Of a stretch of DNA of 64,000 nt, positions 49,667 through 58,203 are shown piece by piece (the stretch's first letter is position 1; each line of letters opens with the position of its first letter). The position numbers were made by a program, and so were the translations under genes. This DNA comes from Bacteroidales bacterium (lineage in GTDB: Bacteria; Bacteroidota; Bacteroidia; Bacteroidales; UBA932), in NCBI GenBank assembly GCA_017443025.1, contig JAFSPG010000007.1:1-64000 (forward strand). Direction: 5' to 3'. The notes under the pieces were generated by a model. The model was not told the DNA's origin and made no database searches. It saw nothing but the letters and a program-made list of their open reading frames with translations.

Positions 49667-52042
49667 TTAGTCAAAATAATAATCCGCTCCGTGCGATGAT
49701 GCCGACGATACCATATCGTCTTCGCCGCCCGAGCAGTCCAGATTCTTGTTCATTCCCGCAGGGCGGGTAAAGATATCGTTCTCGGAAATGCCCAGGGTGC
49801 CGTCCTTGAGAACCTTCTGCATGAAAATTCCCCAAATCGGAAGGGCCATGTTGGAGCCGCCGCCGAGCGCTATTTCCTGGAAATGTATCTGCCGGTCTTC
49901 GCCGCCTACCCATACTCCTGCCGTTATCGAAGGAGTGTAGCCGATGAACCAGCCGTCGGAATTGTCGTTGGTGGTGCCGGTCTTTCCTGCGATTTCGCCC
50001 TTGAGCTGATACCTGAAACGAAGGCGGGCGGCAGTTCCCTGATTGACTACGCCCTGCATCAGGTTGACCATTAGGTAGGCCGTCTCGCGACTGATGGCCT
50101 CGTGGCTATGATTGACAAACTCCGATATGACATTGCCCTGATTATCCTCAATGCTCGTCACGAATATCGGAGTGGTGAAGACGCCTTGAGAGGGGAAGGT
50201 ATTGTATGCGGCCACCATCTCGGCTATCGAGAGGTCAGGGGAGCCGACACACATTGAAGGCACGGCATCGACGTGGCTGCTGATACCCATCTGACGCATC
50301 ATCCGGAGCATCGCCTCCGGGCCGAACTGCTTCATCAGATAGGCTGAAATATTGTTGGAGGAATGCGTCAGGCCCCATTTCAGGGTGACGGTATTGCCAA
50401 TCCATTCGTCTTTATCTGTGCTTCGCGGTGTCCAGGTATCATCTCCGACTATGAAGGTCTGCGGCACGCATACCGTCTTGTCGCAGGGAGTCATCCCGCC
50501 CTGCATTGCAAGGGTATAGAGGAAGGGCTTGATGGTCGAACCAACCTGCCTTTCGCCCTGGCGGATGTTGTCGTATTTGAAGTAGCGGTAGTTGGGGCCG
50601 CCTACATAGGCCTTTATCCTTCCGGTAACGGGCTCGATGGCCATGAACGCAGCGCGGAGGAAAGATTTATAATAGCGGATGGAATCGTCCGGAGTCATCA
50701 GGGTATCGATATATCCGGGGCTCTTCCAAGAGAACACGCGCATCTTTACCGGCTCGCTGAAGCTGGCGAGGATTTCCTTCTCGGACATTCCGGAGGCCTT
50801 GAGGGCGCGGAATCTGTCGCTGCTGCGGCGGGCCCTGGTCATTATACCTTTAATTACATCCTTGGGTACGTCGTTGGCGAAGGGCCTGTCGGGCTTGCGG
50901 CGAAGATCGCGGAAGAAACTCTTCTGAAGATTCTCTCCGAGATGCTCGGCAACTGCCTGCTCGGCGTATTTCTGCATCTTATAATTAATTGTGGTATGGA
51001 TGCGGAGGCCGTCGCTGCCAAGATTATAGCGGCTGCCGTCGGGCTTGAAATTCTTGTTGAGCCAGCCATAAAGGTCGTCGTCGGCCCAGCGGAGGGAGTC
51101 GCGGACATAATTCTCGTGATAGGCATAGCTCGACTCCTTGGGCTCTTTTGCGCTCATATAGCTGCGAAGCATATCCTTGAAATAAGGTGCCAGGCCGGAG
51201 TTGTGGTCCTGCGGCTGGAACGAAAGAAGGATGGGAAGCTTCTTGATGGAATCACACTCTTCCTCTGTAATCACCCCGCGGGAGCACATGCGGTCGATGA
51301 CGGTATTGCGGCGTGCGAGAGATTTATCGGGATTCGTAATGGGATTGTAGCGTGTAGGCTTGTTGATGATGCCGATTAGCGTAGCGCTCTCCTGGATGTT
51401 GAGGTCCTTGGGGTCCTTGCTGAAGAAGCGACGCGAAGCCATCTTGATACCGTCGGCGTCATAGCCGAATGAAACGGTATTGAGATACATCGTGATAATC
51501 TCGTCCTTGGTGTAGTCGCGCTCGAGCTTTACGGCCGTCACCCACTCAGACAGCTTGGCCCAGATTACTCCTATGGGGCCGGAACTCTTTTCCCTTGTCT
51601 TATAAAGGTTCTTGGCCACCTGCTGGCTGATGGTACTTCCGCCGCCCTGACCTTTATCGCGGAGGAGGAGCGTCTTGAAGAGGACCCTGCCCAGGCCGGG
51701 GAAATCGATACCGGAGTGCTGGTGGAAGCGGGCGTCTTCGGTAGCTATAGCCGCCTCTATGGCATAAGGCGAGATTTCGTCGTAACGGACGAGAATACGG
51801 TTTTCGTTGGAGCGAAAGGTGGTGAGGACCTCTCCGTCGTCGGCGAGAATCTGGGTGACAAGGACATTCTTGGGATTCTCTATTTCATCTCCTGACGGAA
51901 GGTCGGCGAAGAGAATGACGGCAGTAATGAAAAGGAAGAGCAGAGCGAACGGAGCTGAAAAAGCTATCCAGAACCATTTCACTATCTTCTTCTTTTTTTC
52001 ATTGGTCAGGCCTGACTTCTTGCTTGACTTCTTAGCTGCCAT
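49667..52042 (-). CDS. mrcA: Penicillin-binding protein 1A (bifunctional class A)
   Basis: A 791-residue inner-membrane enzyme that polymerises and cross-links peptidoglycan. A lysine-rich cytoplasmic tail and one membrane helix (about 28-50) precede the glycosyltransferase domain (EDARFHQHSGID with the catalytic Glu near residue 100, GGSTISQQVAKNL). The transpeptidase domain has VGSTIKP (active Ser near residue 500), SSN in THSSNNISAYL and KTGTTNDNSDGW (near 684). First gene of the PBP1A-ddl-prmC operon. Confidence 0.95.
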   Translation of the reverse strand: MAAKKSSKKSGLTNEKKKKIVKWFWIAFSAPFALLFLFITAVILFADLPSGDEIENPKNVLVTQILADDGEVLTTFRSNENRILVRYDEISPYAIEAAIATEDARFHQHSGIDFPGLGRVLFKTLLLRDKGQGGGSTISQQVAKNLYKTREKSSGPIGVIWAKLSEWVTAVKLERDYTKDEIITMYLNTVSFGYDADGIKMASRRFFSKDPKDLNIQESATLIGIINKPTRYNPITNPDKSLARRNTVIDRMCSRGVITEEECDSIKKLPILLSFQPQDHNSGLAPYFKDMLRSYMSAKEPKESSYAYHENYVRDSLRWADDDLYGWLNKNFKPDGSRYNLGSDGLRIHTTINYKMQKYAEQAVAEHLGENLQKSFFRDLRRKPDRPFANDVPKDVIKGIMTRARRSSDRFRALKASGMSEKEILASFSEPVKMRVFSWKSPGYIDTLMTPDDSIRYYKSFLRAAFMAIEPVTGRIKAYVGGPNYRYFKYDNIRQGERQVGSTIKPFLYTLAMQGGMTPCDKTVCVPQTFIVGDDTWTPRSTDKDEWIGNTVTLKWGLTHSSNNISAYLMKQFGPEAMLRMMRQMGISSHVDAVPSMCVGSPDLSIAEMVAAYNTFPSQGVFTTPIFVTSIEDNQGNVISEFVNHSHEAISRETAYLMVNLMQGVVNQGTAARLRFRYQLKGEIAGKTGTTNDNSDGWFIGYTPSITAGVWVGGEDRQIHFQEIALGGGSNMALPIWGIFMQKVLKDGTLGISENDIFTRPAGMNKNLDCSGGEDDMVSSASSHGADYYFD

Positions 52043-52082
52043 CTCTTATGCGGTTTAGGCCTTGCGGCCACGATTCAGATTA

Positions 52083-52090
52083 CAAAAATA
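52083..52090 (-). promoter_or_regulatory. -7 box of the PBP1A promoter
   Basis: TATTTTTG on the minus strand (52090-52083). Start near 52077, leader about 35 nt. Confidence 0.5.
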
Positions 52091-52124
52091 AAAACAAATT
52101 TTGATTATTGAGAGGATTGTTCCG

Positions 52125-52132
52125 TAACTTTG
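52125..52132 (+). promoter_or_regulatory. -7 box of the topA promoter
   Basis: TAACTTTG (52125-52132), with TTTTG about 21 bp upstream (52099-52103). Start near 52138 excludes the ATG at 52108. Confidence 0.65.
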
Positions 52133-52164
52133 CACGCGTAATGTGTAATGTACGTGCGTACGCT

Positions 52165-54462
52165 ATGACAGAATTGAAAAATTTACTCATCGTTGAGTCT
52201 CCGGGCAAGGTAAAAACCATCCAGAAGTATCTGGGAGGCGACTTTACCGTTAAGGCCAGCTTCGGCCACATCAGAGACCTCGGACAGAAGGGAATGGGCA
52301 TTGACATCAGCAACGGGTTCAAGCCCGTTTACGAAATTCCCTCCGACAAGAAAAAAATCGTGGCGGAACTCAAAAAGCTTTCCGAGCAGGCTCAGACAGT
52401 CTGGCTGGCTTCCGATGAAGACCGCGAGGGAGAAGCCATCTCCTGGCATCTGTACGACGTTCTCGGCCTCAACGAAGCCAAATCGAAACGTATCGTATTC
52501 CACGAAATAACCAAAGATTCCATACTGTCGGCCATAAAGAATCCGAGAGGAATAGACCTGAATCTCGTCGATGCCCAGCAGGCCAGGCGAGTTCTCGACC
52601 GCCTCGTAGGCTTCGAGCTCTCCCCTATCCTGTGGCGAAAGATTCAGCCCAAGCTCAGCGCCGGACGCGTACAGAGCGTAGCCCTCAGGCTGATTGTCGA
52701 CCGCGAAAGGGAAATCATCGGTTTCAAGAAGGAGTCCTATTATAGAATAGAGGCCTCTTTCCACCCCGAAGGTACCGTAGCAGGCGTAAAGGTCAAGGCT
52801 ACCCTTGACAGGCACTTCCAGACGATGGAAGAGGCCGAAGCCTTCCTGCGCGACAGCATAGGAGCCAAGTTCTCCATCTGCGACATAGCAGAGAAGGAGG
52901 GCACCAGGATTCCTGCCGCTCCCTTCACCACCTCAACCCTTCAGCAGGAAGCTGCCCGCAAGCTGCACTTCCCTGTAAGCACGACGATGAGAGTCGCACA
53001 GTCGCTATATGAAAAGGGTCTGATTACCTATATGCGTACCGACTCCACCAACCTCTCGTCGCTGGCGCTGAATACTGCCAAAGCTTTCATCTGCGACAAT
53101 TTCGGGCCCGAGTATTCGCTTCCGCGTCAATATGCAACCCGCACGAAAGGCGCACAGGAGGCACACGAGGCAATCCGCCCCACTTTCATTGAGAATGTTT
53201 CCATCGAAGGAAACGGTCAGGAGAAAAAGCTCTACGACCTTATATGGAAGAGAACTGTCGCCTCCCAGATGGCTGATGCCAGAATCATCAAGACTACTAT
53301 AAAAACAGCCTCCGACAAGCGTAGCGAGCTGTTCGAGACTCAGGCTGTAAACGTCCTCTTCGACGGCTTCCTGAAACTCTACATCGAAGGCGCCGACGAC
53401 CCTGTGAACGACACCGATGAAACCTTCCTTCCCAAGCTTTCGCTCGGGCAGGCGATGATTTCCAGAGATATGAAAGGCGAGTGCAAGTTCACCCTTCCTC
53501 CCTACCGCTACTCCGACGCATCTCTCATTAAAAAAATGGAAGAACTCGGCATCGGACGTCCCTCCACTTATGCCCCGACCATCACCACCCTTACCACCGG
53601 CCGCGGATATGTGGTCAAAGGCGATAAGGACGGGCAGAAAATCCCGGTGGTAAACCTTACTCTCAAGAATGGCGAAATCACCCGCGAGAATGCAGTTGAG
53701 ACAATCGGTACGGAGAAGGGCAAACTGATTCCTCAGGATATCGGAATTATGGTAAACGATTACCTGATGAAGAACTTTGCCAACATCATGGATTATGACT
53801 TCACGGCCACCGTCGAAAAGGATTTCGACGAAGTGGCCGACGGCAAGAGGGTATGGAATTCCGTCATCGCCGAATTCTACTCTCCCTTCCATAAGCAGAT
53901 TGAGGATGCCATTTCGGACAAGACCTTCAACCACGTCAGCCGCGAACTCGGAAAAGAGCCCGGAACGGGCCTTCCTGTCGTTGCCAAGTTCGGCGTATGG
54001 GGGCCTTTCATCCAGATAGGCGAGGGAGAGTCAAAGCGTTATGCCCATCTCGCTCCCGGCCAGCTCATCGAGAGCATCACGCTCGAGGATGCCCTGAAAC
54101 TCTTCGCCCTGCCCCGCAAGGCCGGAAGTCTTGACGGCCTGGATATCATCGCGGCAAAAGGCAAGTTCGGACCTTATATCAGGTATAACGGCAAGAATTT
54201 CTCCCTTCCCCGCGGAGTCAACCCGCTCACTGTAACTCAGGAGCAGTGCATAGAGCTTATCCGTCAGGCCACCGAAGCCGGAGCCGCAGAGAAAGAAGTG
54301 CTGAGGGATTTCGGAGAATCCGGCATCAGGATTCTCAACGGCAGATACGGCCCTTACATCAAGAAGGACGGAGTGAATTACAAGCTCCCGCGTAATGTCG
54401 ATACCGCCTCCATCACAAAAGAAGAGTGCCTCGATATAATTAGCAAGAGTAAAACTAAATAA
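52165..54462 (+). CDS. topA: DNA topoisomerase I
   Basis: A 765-residue type IA topoisomerase that relaxes negative supercoils. The Toprim domain begins LLIVESPGKVKTIQKYLGGD and includes SDEDREGEAISWHLYD. The active-site Tyr is in GLITYMRTDSTNL. The C-terminus has three topoisomerase C-terminal repeats (KFGVWGPFIQIG, KGKFGPYIRYNG, NGRYGPYIKKDG) instead of zinc fingers, common in Bacteroidota. The lrp gene follows after 6 nt. Confidence 0.97.
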   Translation: MTELKNLLIVESPGKVKTIQKYLGGDFTVKASFGHIRDLGQKGMGIDISNGFKPVYEIPSDKKKIVAELKKLSEQAQTVWLASDEDREGEAISWHLYDVLGLNEAKSKRIVFHEITKDSILSAIKNPRGIDLNLVDAQQARRVLDRLVGFELSPILWRKIQPKLSAGRVQSVALRLIVDREREIIGFKKESYYRIEASFHPEGTVAGVKVKATLDRHFQTMEEAEAFLRDSIGAKFSICDIAEKEGTRIPAAPFTTSTLQQEAARKLHFPVSTTMRVAQSLYEKGLITYMRTDSTNLSSLALNTAKAFICDNFGPEYSLPRQYATRTKGAQEAHEAIRPTFIENVSIEGNGQEKKLYDLIWKRTVASQMADARIIKTTIKTASDKRSELFETQAVNVLFDGFLKLYIEGADDPVNDTDETFLPKLSLGQAMISRDMKGECKFTLPPYRYSDASLIKKMEELGIGRPSTYAPTITTLTTGRGYVVKGDKDGQKIPVVNLTLKNGEITRENAVETIGTEKGKLIPQDIGIMVNDYLMKNFANIMDYDFTATVEKDFDEVADGKRVWNSVIAEFYSPFHKQIEDAISDKTFNHVSRELGKEPGTGLPVVAKFGVWGPFIQIGEGESKRYAHLAPGQLIESITLEDALKLFALPRKAGSLDGLDIIAAKGKFGPYIRYNGKNFSLPRGVNPLTVTQEQCIELIRQATEAGAAEKEVLRDFGESGIRILNGRYGPYIKKDGVNYKLPRNVDTASITKEECLDIISKSKTK

Positions 54463-54468
54463 TAAGCC

Positions 54469-55017
54469 ATGGCAAGCTATCAAATCGACCAAGTCGATCG
54501 CAAGATTCTATCCTTGCTCGTCAAGAACGCCAGGATGCCTTTCCTGGAAATCGCCCGTGAATGCGGCGTGTCAGGCGCAGCCATTCATCAGAGGGTAAGA
54601 AGACTCGAAACCGCAGGTGTCATCACCGGATCCCGCCTGCTGGTAAAGCCCCAGGCTCTCGGCCTGAACATATGTGCCTTCGTAAGCATCTCGCTTTCCG
54701 AGGCCAACAAGTACGCCGAAGTAGTCGCCTCGCTGAAACAGATTCCGGAAGTGGTTGAATGCCACTTCGTTACCGGAAAGTATACTCTCCTTGTAAAGAT
54801 GTACTGCTTCGACAACGACCACCTTATGGAAGTTCTCCTGAATACTATCCAGAAGATTCCTTTCATTCAGGCTACCGATACGATGATTGCCCTTGACGAA
54901 GCCGTCAACAGGCAGGTATGGGTAAAGGATTTCAAGAGCACCAGTTTTACCGCCGGAGGCAAGGAAGAGACTGGCGAAAAAGCCGCAAAGAGAGTTAAAC
55001 GCCAGAAAAAGGACTAA
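54469..55017 (+). CDS. Lrp/AsnC-family transcriptional regulator
   Basis: A 182-residue DNA-binding regulator. The N-terminal helix-turn-helix is VDRKILSLLVKNARMPFLEIA...GAAIHQRVRRLE. The RAM ligand-binding domain is about residues 70-145 (VVECHFVTGKYTLLVKMYC), followed by a basic tail (KKRVKRQKKD-like). Lrp-family proteins sense amino acids; ligand and targets here are unknown. Probably co-transcribed with topA; overlaps the convergent ispD by 4 nt. Confidence 0.92.
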   Translation: MASYQIDQVDRKILSLLVKNARMPFLEIARECGVSGAAIHQRVRRLETAGVITGSRLLVKPQALGLNICAFVSISLSEANKYAEVVASLKQIPEVVECHFVTGKYTLLVKMYCFDNDHLMEVLLNTIQKIPFIQATDTMIALDEAVNRQVWVKDFKSTSFTAGGKEETGEKAAKRVKRQKKD

Positions 55018-55730
55018 TTCTCATTTTCAATATCAGCTTTGATGGCGCCGGCAAGAACAAGATCTTCCGGCGTCGTTATTTTTATGTTGAATTTGTCGCC
55101 GGGAATGAACTGAACCGGTATGCCGGAGGCTGCGGCCACAGAAGAATCATCGGTATAGGAAACGTTGTACGCCGCGGAATAGGCCAGCTTGATTTCTTCG
55201 GACAGAAACATCTGTGGAGTTTGTACCGAAAACAGAGTCTGGCGGTCGACCGGAGCCGCACCGGGTACAAGTTCGAGCAATGGGCCTTCGCCCCGGCAGA
55301 GCACCTTGAAAGTATCGGTGGCCGGGAGGCAGGGAACCAGGCCGCGGCAGCCTTCCTCCATCTTCTGCAGCATCTCATTTACAAGAGTGGCGGAAATGAA
55401 TGGACGGACTCCGTCGTGGATGGCGACTATAGCTCCGTCAGGGACTTTTTCGAGCGCTGCCTTGACCGAATGGAAGCGGGTAAGCCCGCCCTCGACCAAA
55501 ATCTGGGGAACGGTGAGGTTGTGCTCGAGGCAATACTGCTTCCAGTACGGCAGATGCTCCTTGGGGAGCACTGTCACGAATCGGGCTTCAGGAGCGGCTT
55601 CGTGAAGAGCTTCGATGGTCAGATGGAGAATGCTTTTCCCTCCTATGGAGAGAAATTGCTTCGGCTTGCCGGCTCCCATCCTCGTGCCCGATCCTCCTGC
55701 GGAGACTATGAAATAAACAGGCCTTTCCAT
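55014..55730 (-). CDS. ispD: 2-C-methyl-D-erythritol 4-phosphate cytidylyltransferase
   Basis: A 238-residue enzyme of the MEP isoprenoid pathway. N-terminal VSAGGSGTRMGAGKPKQFL (CTP-binding loop), AIHDGVRPFIS and VDRQTLFSVQTPQMF are hallmark motifs. The ATG at 55730 starts the family N-terminus. The frame is open far upstream but reads antisense to mreB there. It has its own -7 box, divergent from mreB. Confidence 0.95.
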   Translation of the reverse strand: MERPVYFIVSAGGSGTRMGAGKPKQFLSIGGKSILHLTIEALHEAAPEARFVTVLPKEHLPYWKQYCLEHNLTVPQILVEGGLTRFHSVKAALEKVPDGAIVAIHDGVRPFISATLVNEMLQKMEEGCRGLVPCLPATDTFKVLCRGEGPLLELVPGAAPVDRQTLFSVQTPQMFLSEEIKLAYSAAYNVSYTDDSSVAAASGIPVQFIPGDKFNIKITTPEDLVLAGAIKADIENEN

Positions 55731-55754
55731 ACAGTCGTAATGACGTCTTGGGAA

Positions 55755-55762
55755 CAAAAGTA
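55755..55762 (-). promoter_or_regulatory. -7 box of the ispD promoter
   Basis: TACTTTTG on the minus strand (55762-55755). Start near 55749, about 18 nt before the ispD ATG. Confidence 0.55.
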
Positions 55763-55838
55763 GATTTTTTTCCGCAAAGTGGAAAAATTTATTTACAATA
55801 ATCTGAAGATTTTGTATTTTTACAAAAATTATAAAAAC

Positions 55839-56861
55839 ATGGCATTTTCGTTCTTCACCCAAGAACTTGCTATGGATCTCGGGACAGCCAATACCGTCAT
55901 TTTCCAAAACGACAAAATCGTCCTTGACGAGCCGAGCATCGTAGCAATCGACAACAATACAGGCAAATGCATCGCCCTCGGCCAGAAGGCCAAACTGATG
56001 CACGAAAAGACCAATCCAGGAATCAAAACCGTAAGGCCCCTGAGGGACGGCGTCATCGCCGACTTCAACGCCGCCGAGATGATGATCCGCGGCTTTATCA
56101 AGCAGGTCAACAATCACCGCCACTCCATCTTCACCCCGAACCTGAAAATCGTCATCGGCATACCCTGCGGCAGTACCGAGGTCGAAATCAGGGCCGTCCG
56201 CGACTCCTCCGAACACGCAGGAGGCCGCGACGTTTACCTGATTTACGAGCCTATGGCTTCAGCTCTCGGTATCGGCCTCGACGTCGAGGCTCCGAAGGGC
56301 AACATGGTAGTGGATATCGGAGGCGGCACGACTGAAATCGCAGTCATCTCCCTCGGAGGCATAGTAGAGCAGGAAAGTATCCGTATTGCCGGCGATGTAT
56401 TCACCTCCGACATACAGTACTACATGCGCCAGCAGCACAACCTCAAAATCGGAGAAACTACTGCCGAGAGAATCAAGATTGCCGTCGGTTCCGTGCTCCC
56501 TGACCTTGAGGTTGAACCTGAGCCCTATGTGGTACGCGGCCCTAACATGATGACAGCCCATCCTGTAGATGCCACCGTCACCTATCAGGAGATTGCCCAC
56601 TGCCTCGACAAATCCATCGCCAAGCTGGAAGCGTCCATAATGCACGTGCTTGAAGCCACTCCTCCCGAGCTCTATTCCGATATCGTGGAGAACGGTATTT
56701 TCCTCTCCGGCGGCGGCGCACAGCTCCGAGGCCTGGCACAGCGCTTCTCCGAGAAAATGAACATTAAGTTCCACGTGGCCGAGGATCCTCTGCGCGCAGT
56801 TGCCCGCGGAACCTGCCTGGCCCTGAAGAACACCGAGAATTATTCCTTCCTTATGCGATAA
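55839..56861 (+). CDS. mreB: Rod-shape actin homologue MreB
   Basis: A 340-residue bacterial actin forming membrane filaments that guide side-wall synthesis. An amphipathic N-terminal helix (MAFSFFTQELA) precedes the phosphate-1 motif MDLGTANTVI. The ATP-binding phosphate-2 motif is VVDIGGGTTEIAVISLGG, and GIFLSGGGAQLRGL is the adenosine motif. Start at 55839 fits family length. First gene of mreB-mreC-mreD-mrdA-rodA. Confidence 0.97.
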   Translation: MAFSFFTQELAMDLGTANTVIFQNDKIVLDEPSIVAIDNNTGKCIALGQKAKLMHEKTNPGIKTVRPLRDGVIADFNAAEMMIRGFIKQVNNHRHSIFTPNLKIVIGIPCGSTEVEIRAVRDSSEHAGGRDVYLIYEPMASALGIGLDVEAPKGNMVVDIGGGTTEIAVISLGGIVEQESIRIAGDVFTSDIQYYMRQQHNLKIGETTAERIKIAVGSVLPDLEVEPEPYVVRGPNMMTAHPVDATVTYQEIAHCLDKSIAKLEASIMHVLEATPPELYSDIVENGIFLSGGGAQLRGLAQRFSEKMNIKFHVAEDPLRAVARGTCLALKNTENYSFLMR

Positions 56862-56872
56862 AAAGCATCTGA

Positions 56873-57700
56873 ATGTCGGGAGGCAGTAACATTTACCGAA
56901 ACATTATCAATGCCGCAGTTTTCATCTTTATGGAAATCGCGGCTTTGAATATGTTACGCGACAGCAGTGTCGGTAAAGGTTTCTTCGTTTCCAAGCTCTC
57001 GCACGACTTCATAGGAGCTCTCTGGGGAGGCGCCCAGGGTATCGCCAACTACTTCGCCCTCGGCAAAGTCAACGAAAGCCTCTCGAAGGAGAACTTCGCC
57101 CTCCGCGCCATGGTGCGCGAAATGGATGCCCGCAGGGATTCCCTGAAAGCCGCGGCCGCCGCCTCCGGCAGGGCACACGCTGCCGGATACAGCTACATCT
57201 GGGCTGAGGTCGTGAAAATCAGCCGCAATAAACTGCACAATTACCTTATCGTCAACAAAGGCGCGAAGGACGGAGTGAAACCGCATTCCGGGATTATCAC
57301 CGACCAAGGCATAATCGGCATAATCGATACCGTCGGCACGAATTACTCCTACGCGATTTCGTTTATGAATTCCGGTTCCCCGATCAGTGCCCGTCTGGGC
57401 AGGGTGGGAGCCGTAGGGCCACTGTCGTGGAACGGAAAAGACGATGCCACACTCCACTCTATCAGCCTTCAGAACAAGTTCGCTCCCGGGGATACCATCT
57501 TCAGCAGCGGCATCTCCGACATCTTCCCGGCCGATATCCCGCTTGGACTCGCCGGAAAATCAAAAATCATCAACGGAGCCACCTATGAAATCGATGTCAA
57601 GCTGCTTCAGGATTTCAGCCGGCTGCGCTACATAACCATCGTACACAACGACGCCAGGGACGAAATACTCTCGCTGGAGAAAAAGGAGGAACGCAAATGA
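56873..57700 (+). CDS. mreC: Rod-shape-determining protein MreC
   Basis: A 275-residue bitopic protein linking MreB to the periplasmic wall enzymes. One membrane helix (about residues 10-30), a coiled-coil stretch (about 60-100, VNESLSKENFALRAMVREMD) and the MreC beta-barrel core (VKISRNKLHNYLIVNKGAKDG, PHSGIITDQGIIGIIDTVG) are visible. It overlaps mreD by 4 nt. Confidence 0.93.
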   Translation: MSGGSNIYRNIINAAVFIFMEIAALNMLRDSSVGKGFFVSKLSHDFIGALWGGAQGIANYFALGKVNESLSKENFALRAMVREMDARRDSLKAAAAASGRAHAAGYSYIWAEVVKISRNKLHNYLIVNKGAKDGVKPHSGIITDQGIIGIIDTVGTNYSYAISFMNSGSPISARLGRVGAVGPLSWNGKDDATLHSISLQNKFAPGDTIFSSGISDIFPADIPLGLAGKSKIINGATYEIDVKLLQDFSRLRYITIVHNDARDEILSLEKKEERK

Positions 57701-58203
57701 GATACAACCTTATATCCGTCCTGATTCTGGTATTCGCCCAGGCCCTGATTTGCAATTTCTTGCATATCAGTCATTTCCTTACTCTGAGCATCCTTCCCGT
57801 GCTGGTTTTATGCCTGCCCACGAAATACAGCACCCTTTTCGCAATGGTGGCAGCTTTTGCCATAGGCTTTGCCGTCGATTTCATGGCCGAGGGAGTACTG
57901 GGGCTGAATGTCTTCGCCCTCGTTCCGGTGGGGCTTGCCAGAAGGAAAATCTGCGATACCATCTTCGGAAAGGAACTCGTGGCCAGAGGCGACGATTTCT
58001 CCGTAAAGAAATACGGAGTCGCCAAGGTTGCCCTGGCACTGGCTGCCGCTCAGGCGCTTTTCCTCGTTTTCTATATCTGGGCAGACGGAGGACGCAGCTG
58101 GCCTGCAGGCACGAACATTTTCCGCTTCCTGCTGTCGTTGCTCGCCGGCATGGCCGCTTCCCTGCCTCTTGCCAATTCGCTTACCCGGGAGGGTAGGTCC
58201 TGA
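57697..58203 (+). CDS. mreD: Rod-shape-determining protein MreD
   Basis: A 168-residue inner-membrane protein with five to six hydrophobic helices and little conserved sequence, as usual for MreD. Identity rests on size, topology and the position between mreC and mrdA. Stop overlaps the mrdA start by one base (TGATG). Confidence 0.87.
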   Translation: MRYNLISVLILVFAQALICNFLHISHFLTLSILPVLVLCLPTKYSTLFAMVAAFAIGFAVDFMAEGVLGLNVFALVPVGLARRKICDTIFGKELVARGDDFSVKKYGVAKVALALAAAQALFLVFYIWADGGRSWPAGTNIFRFLLSLLAGMAASLPLANSLTREGRS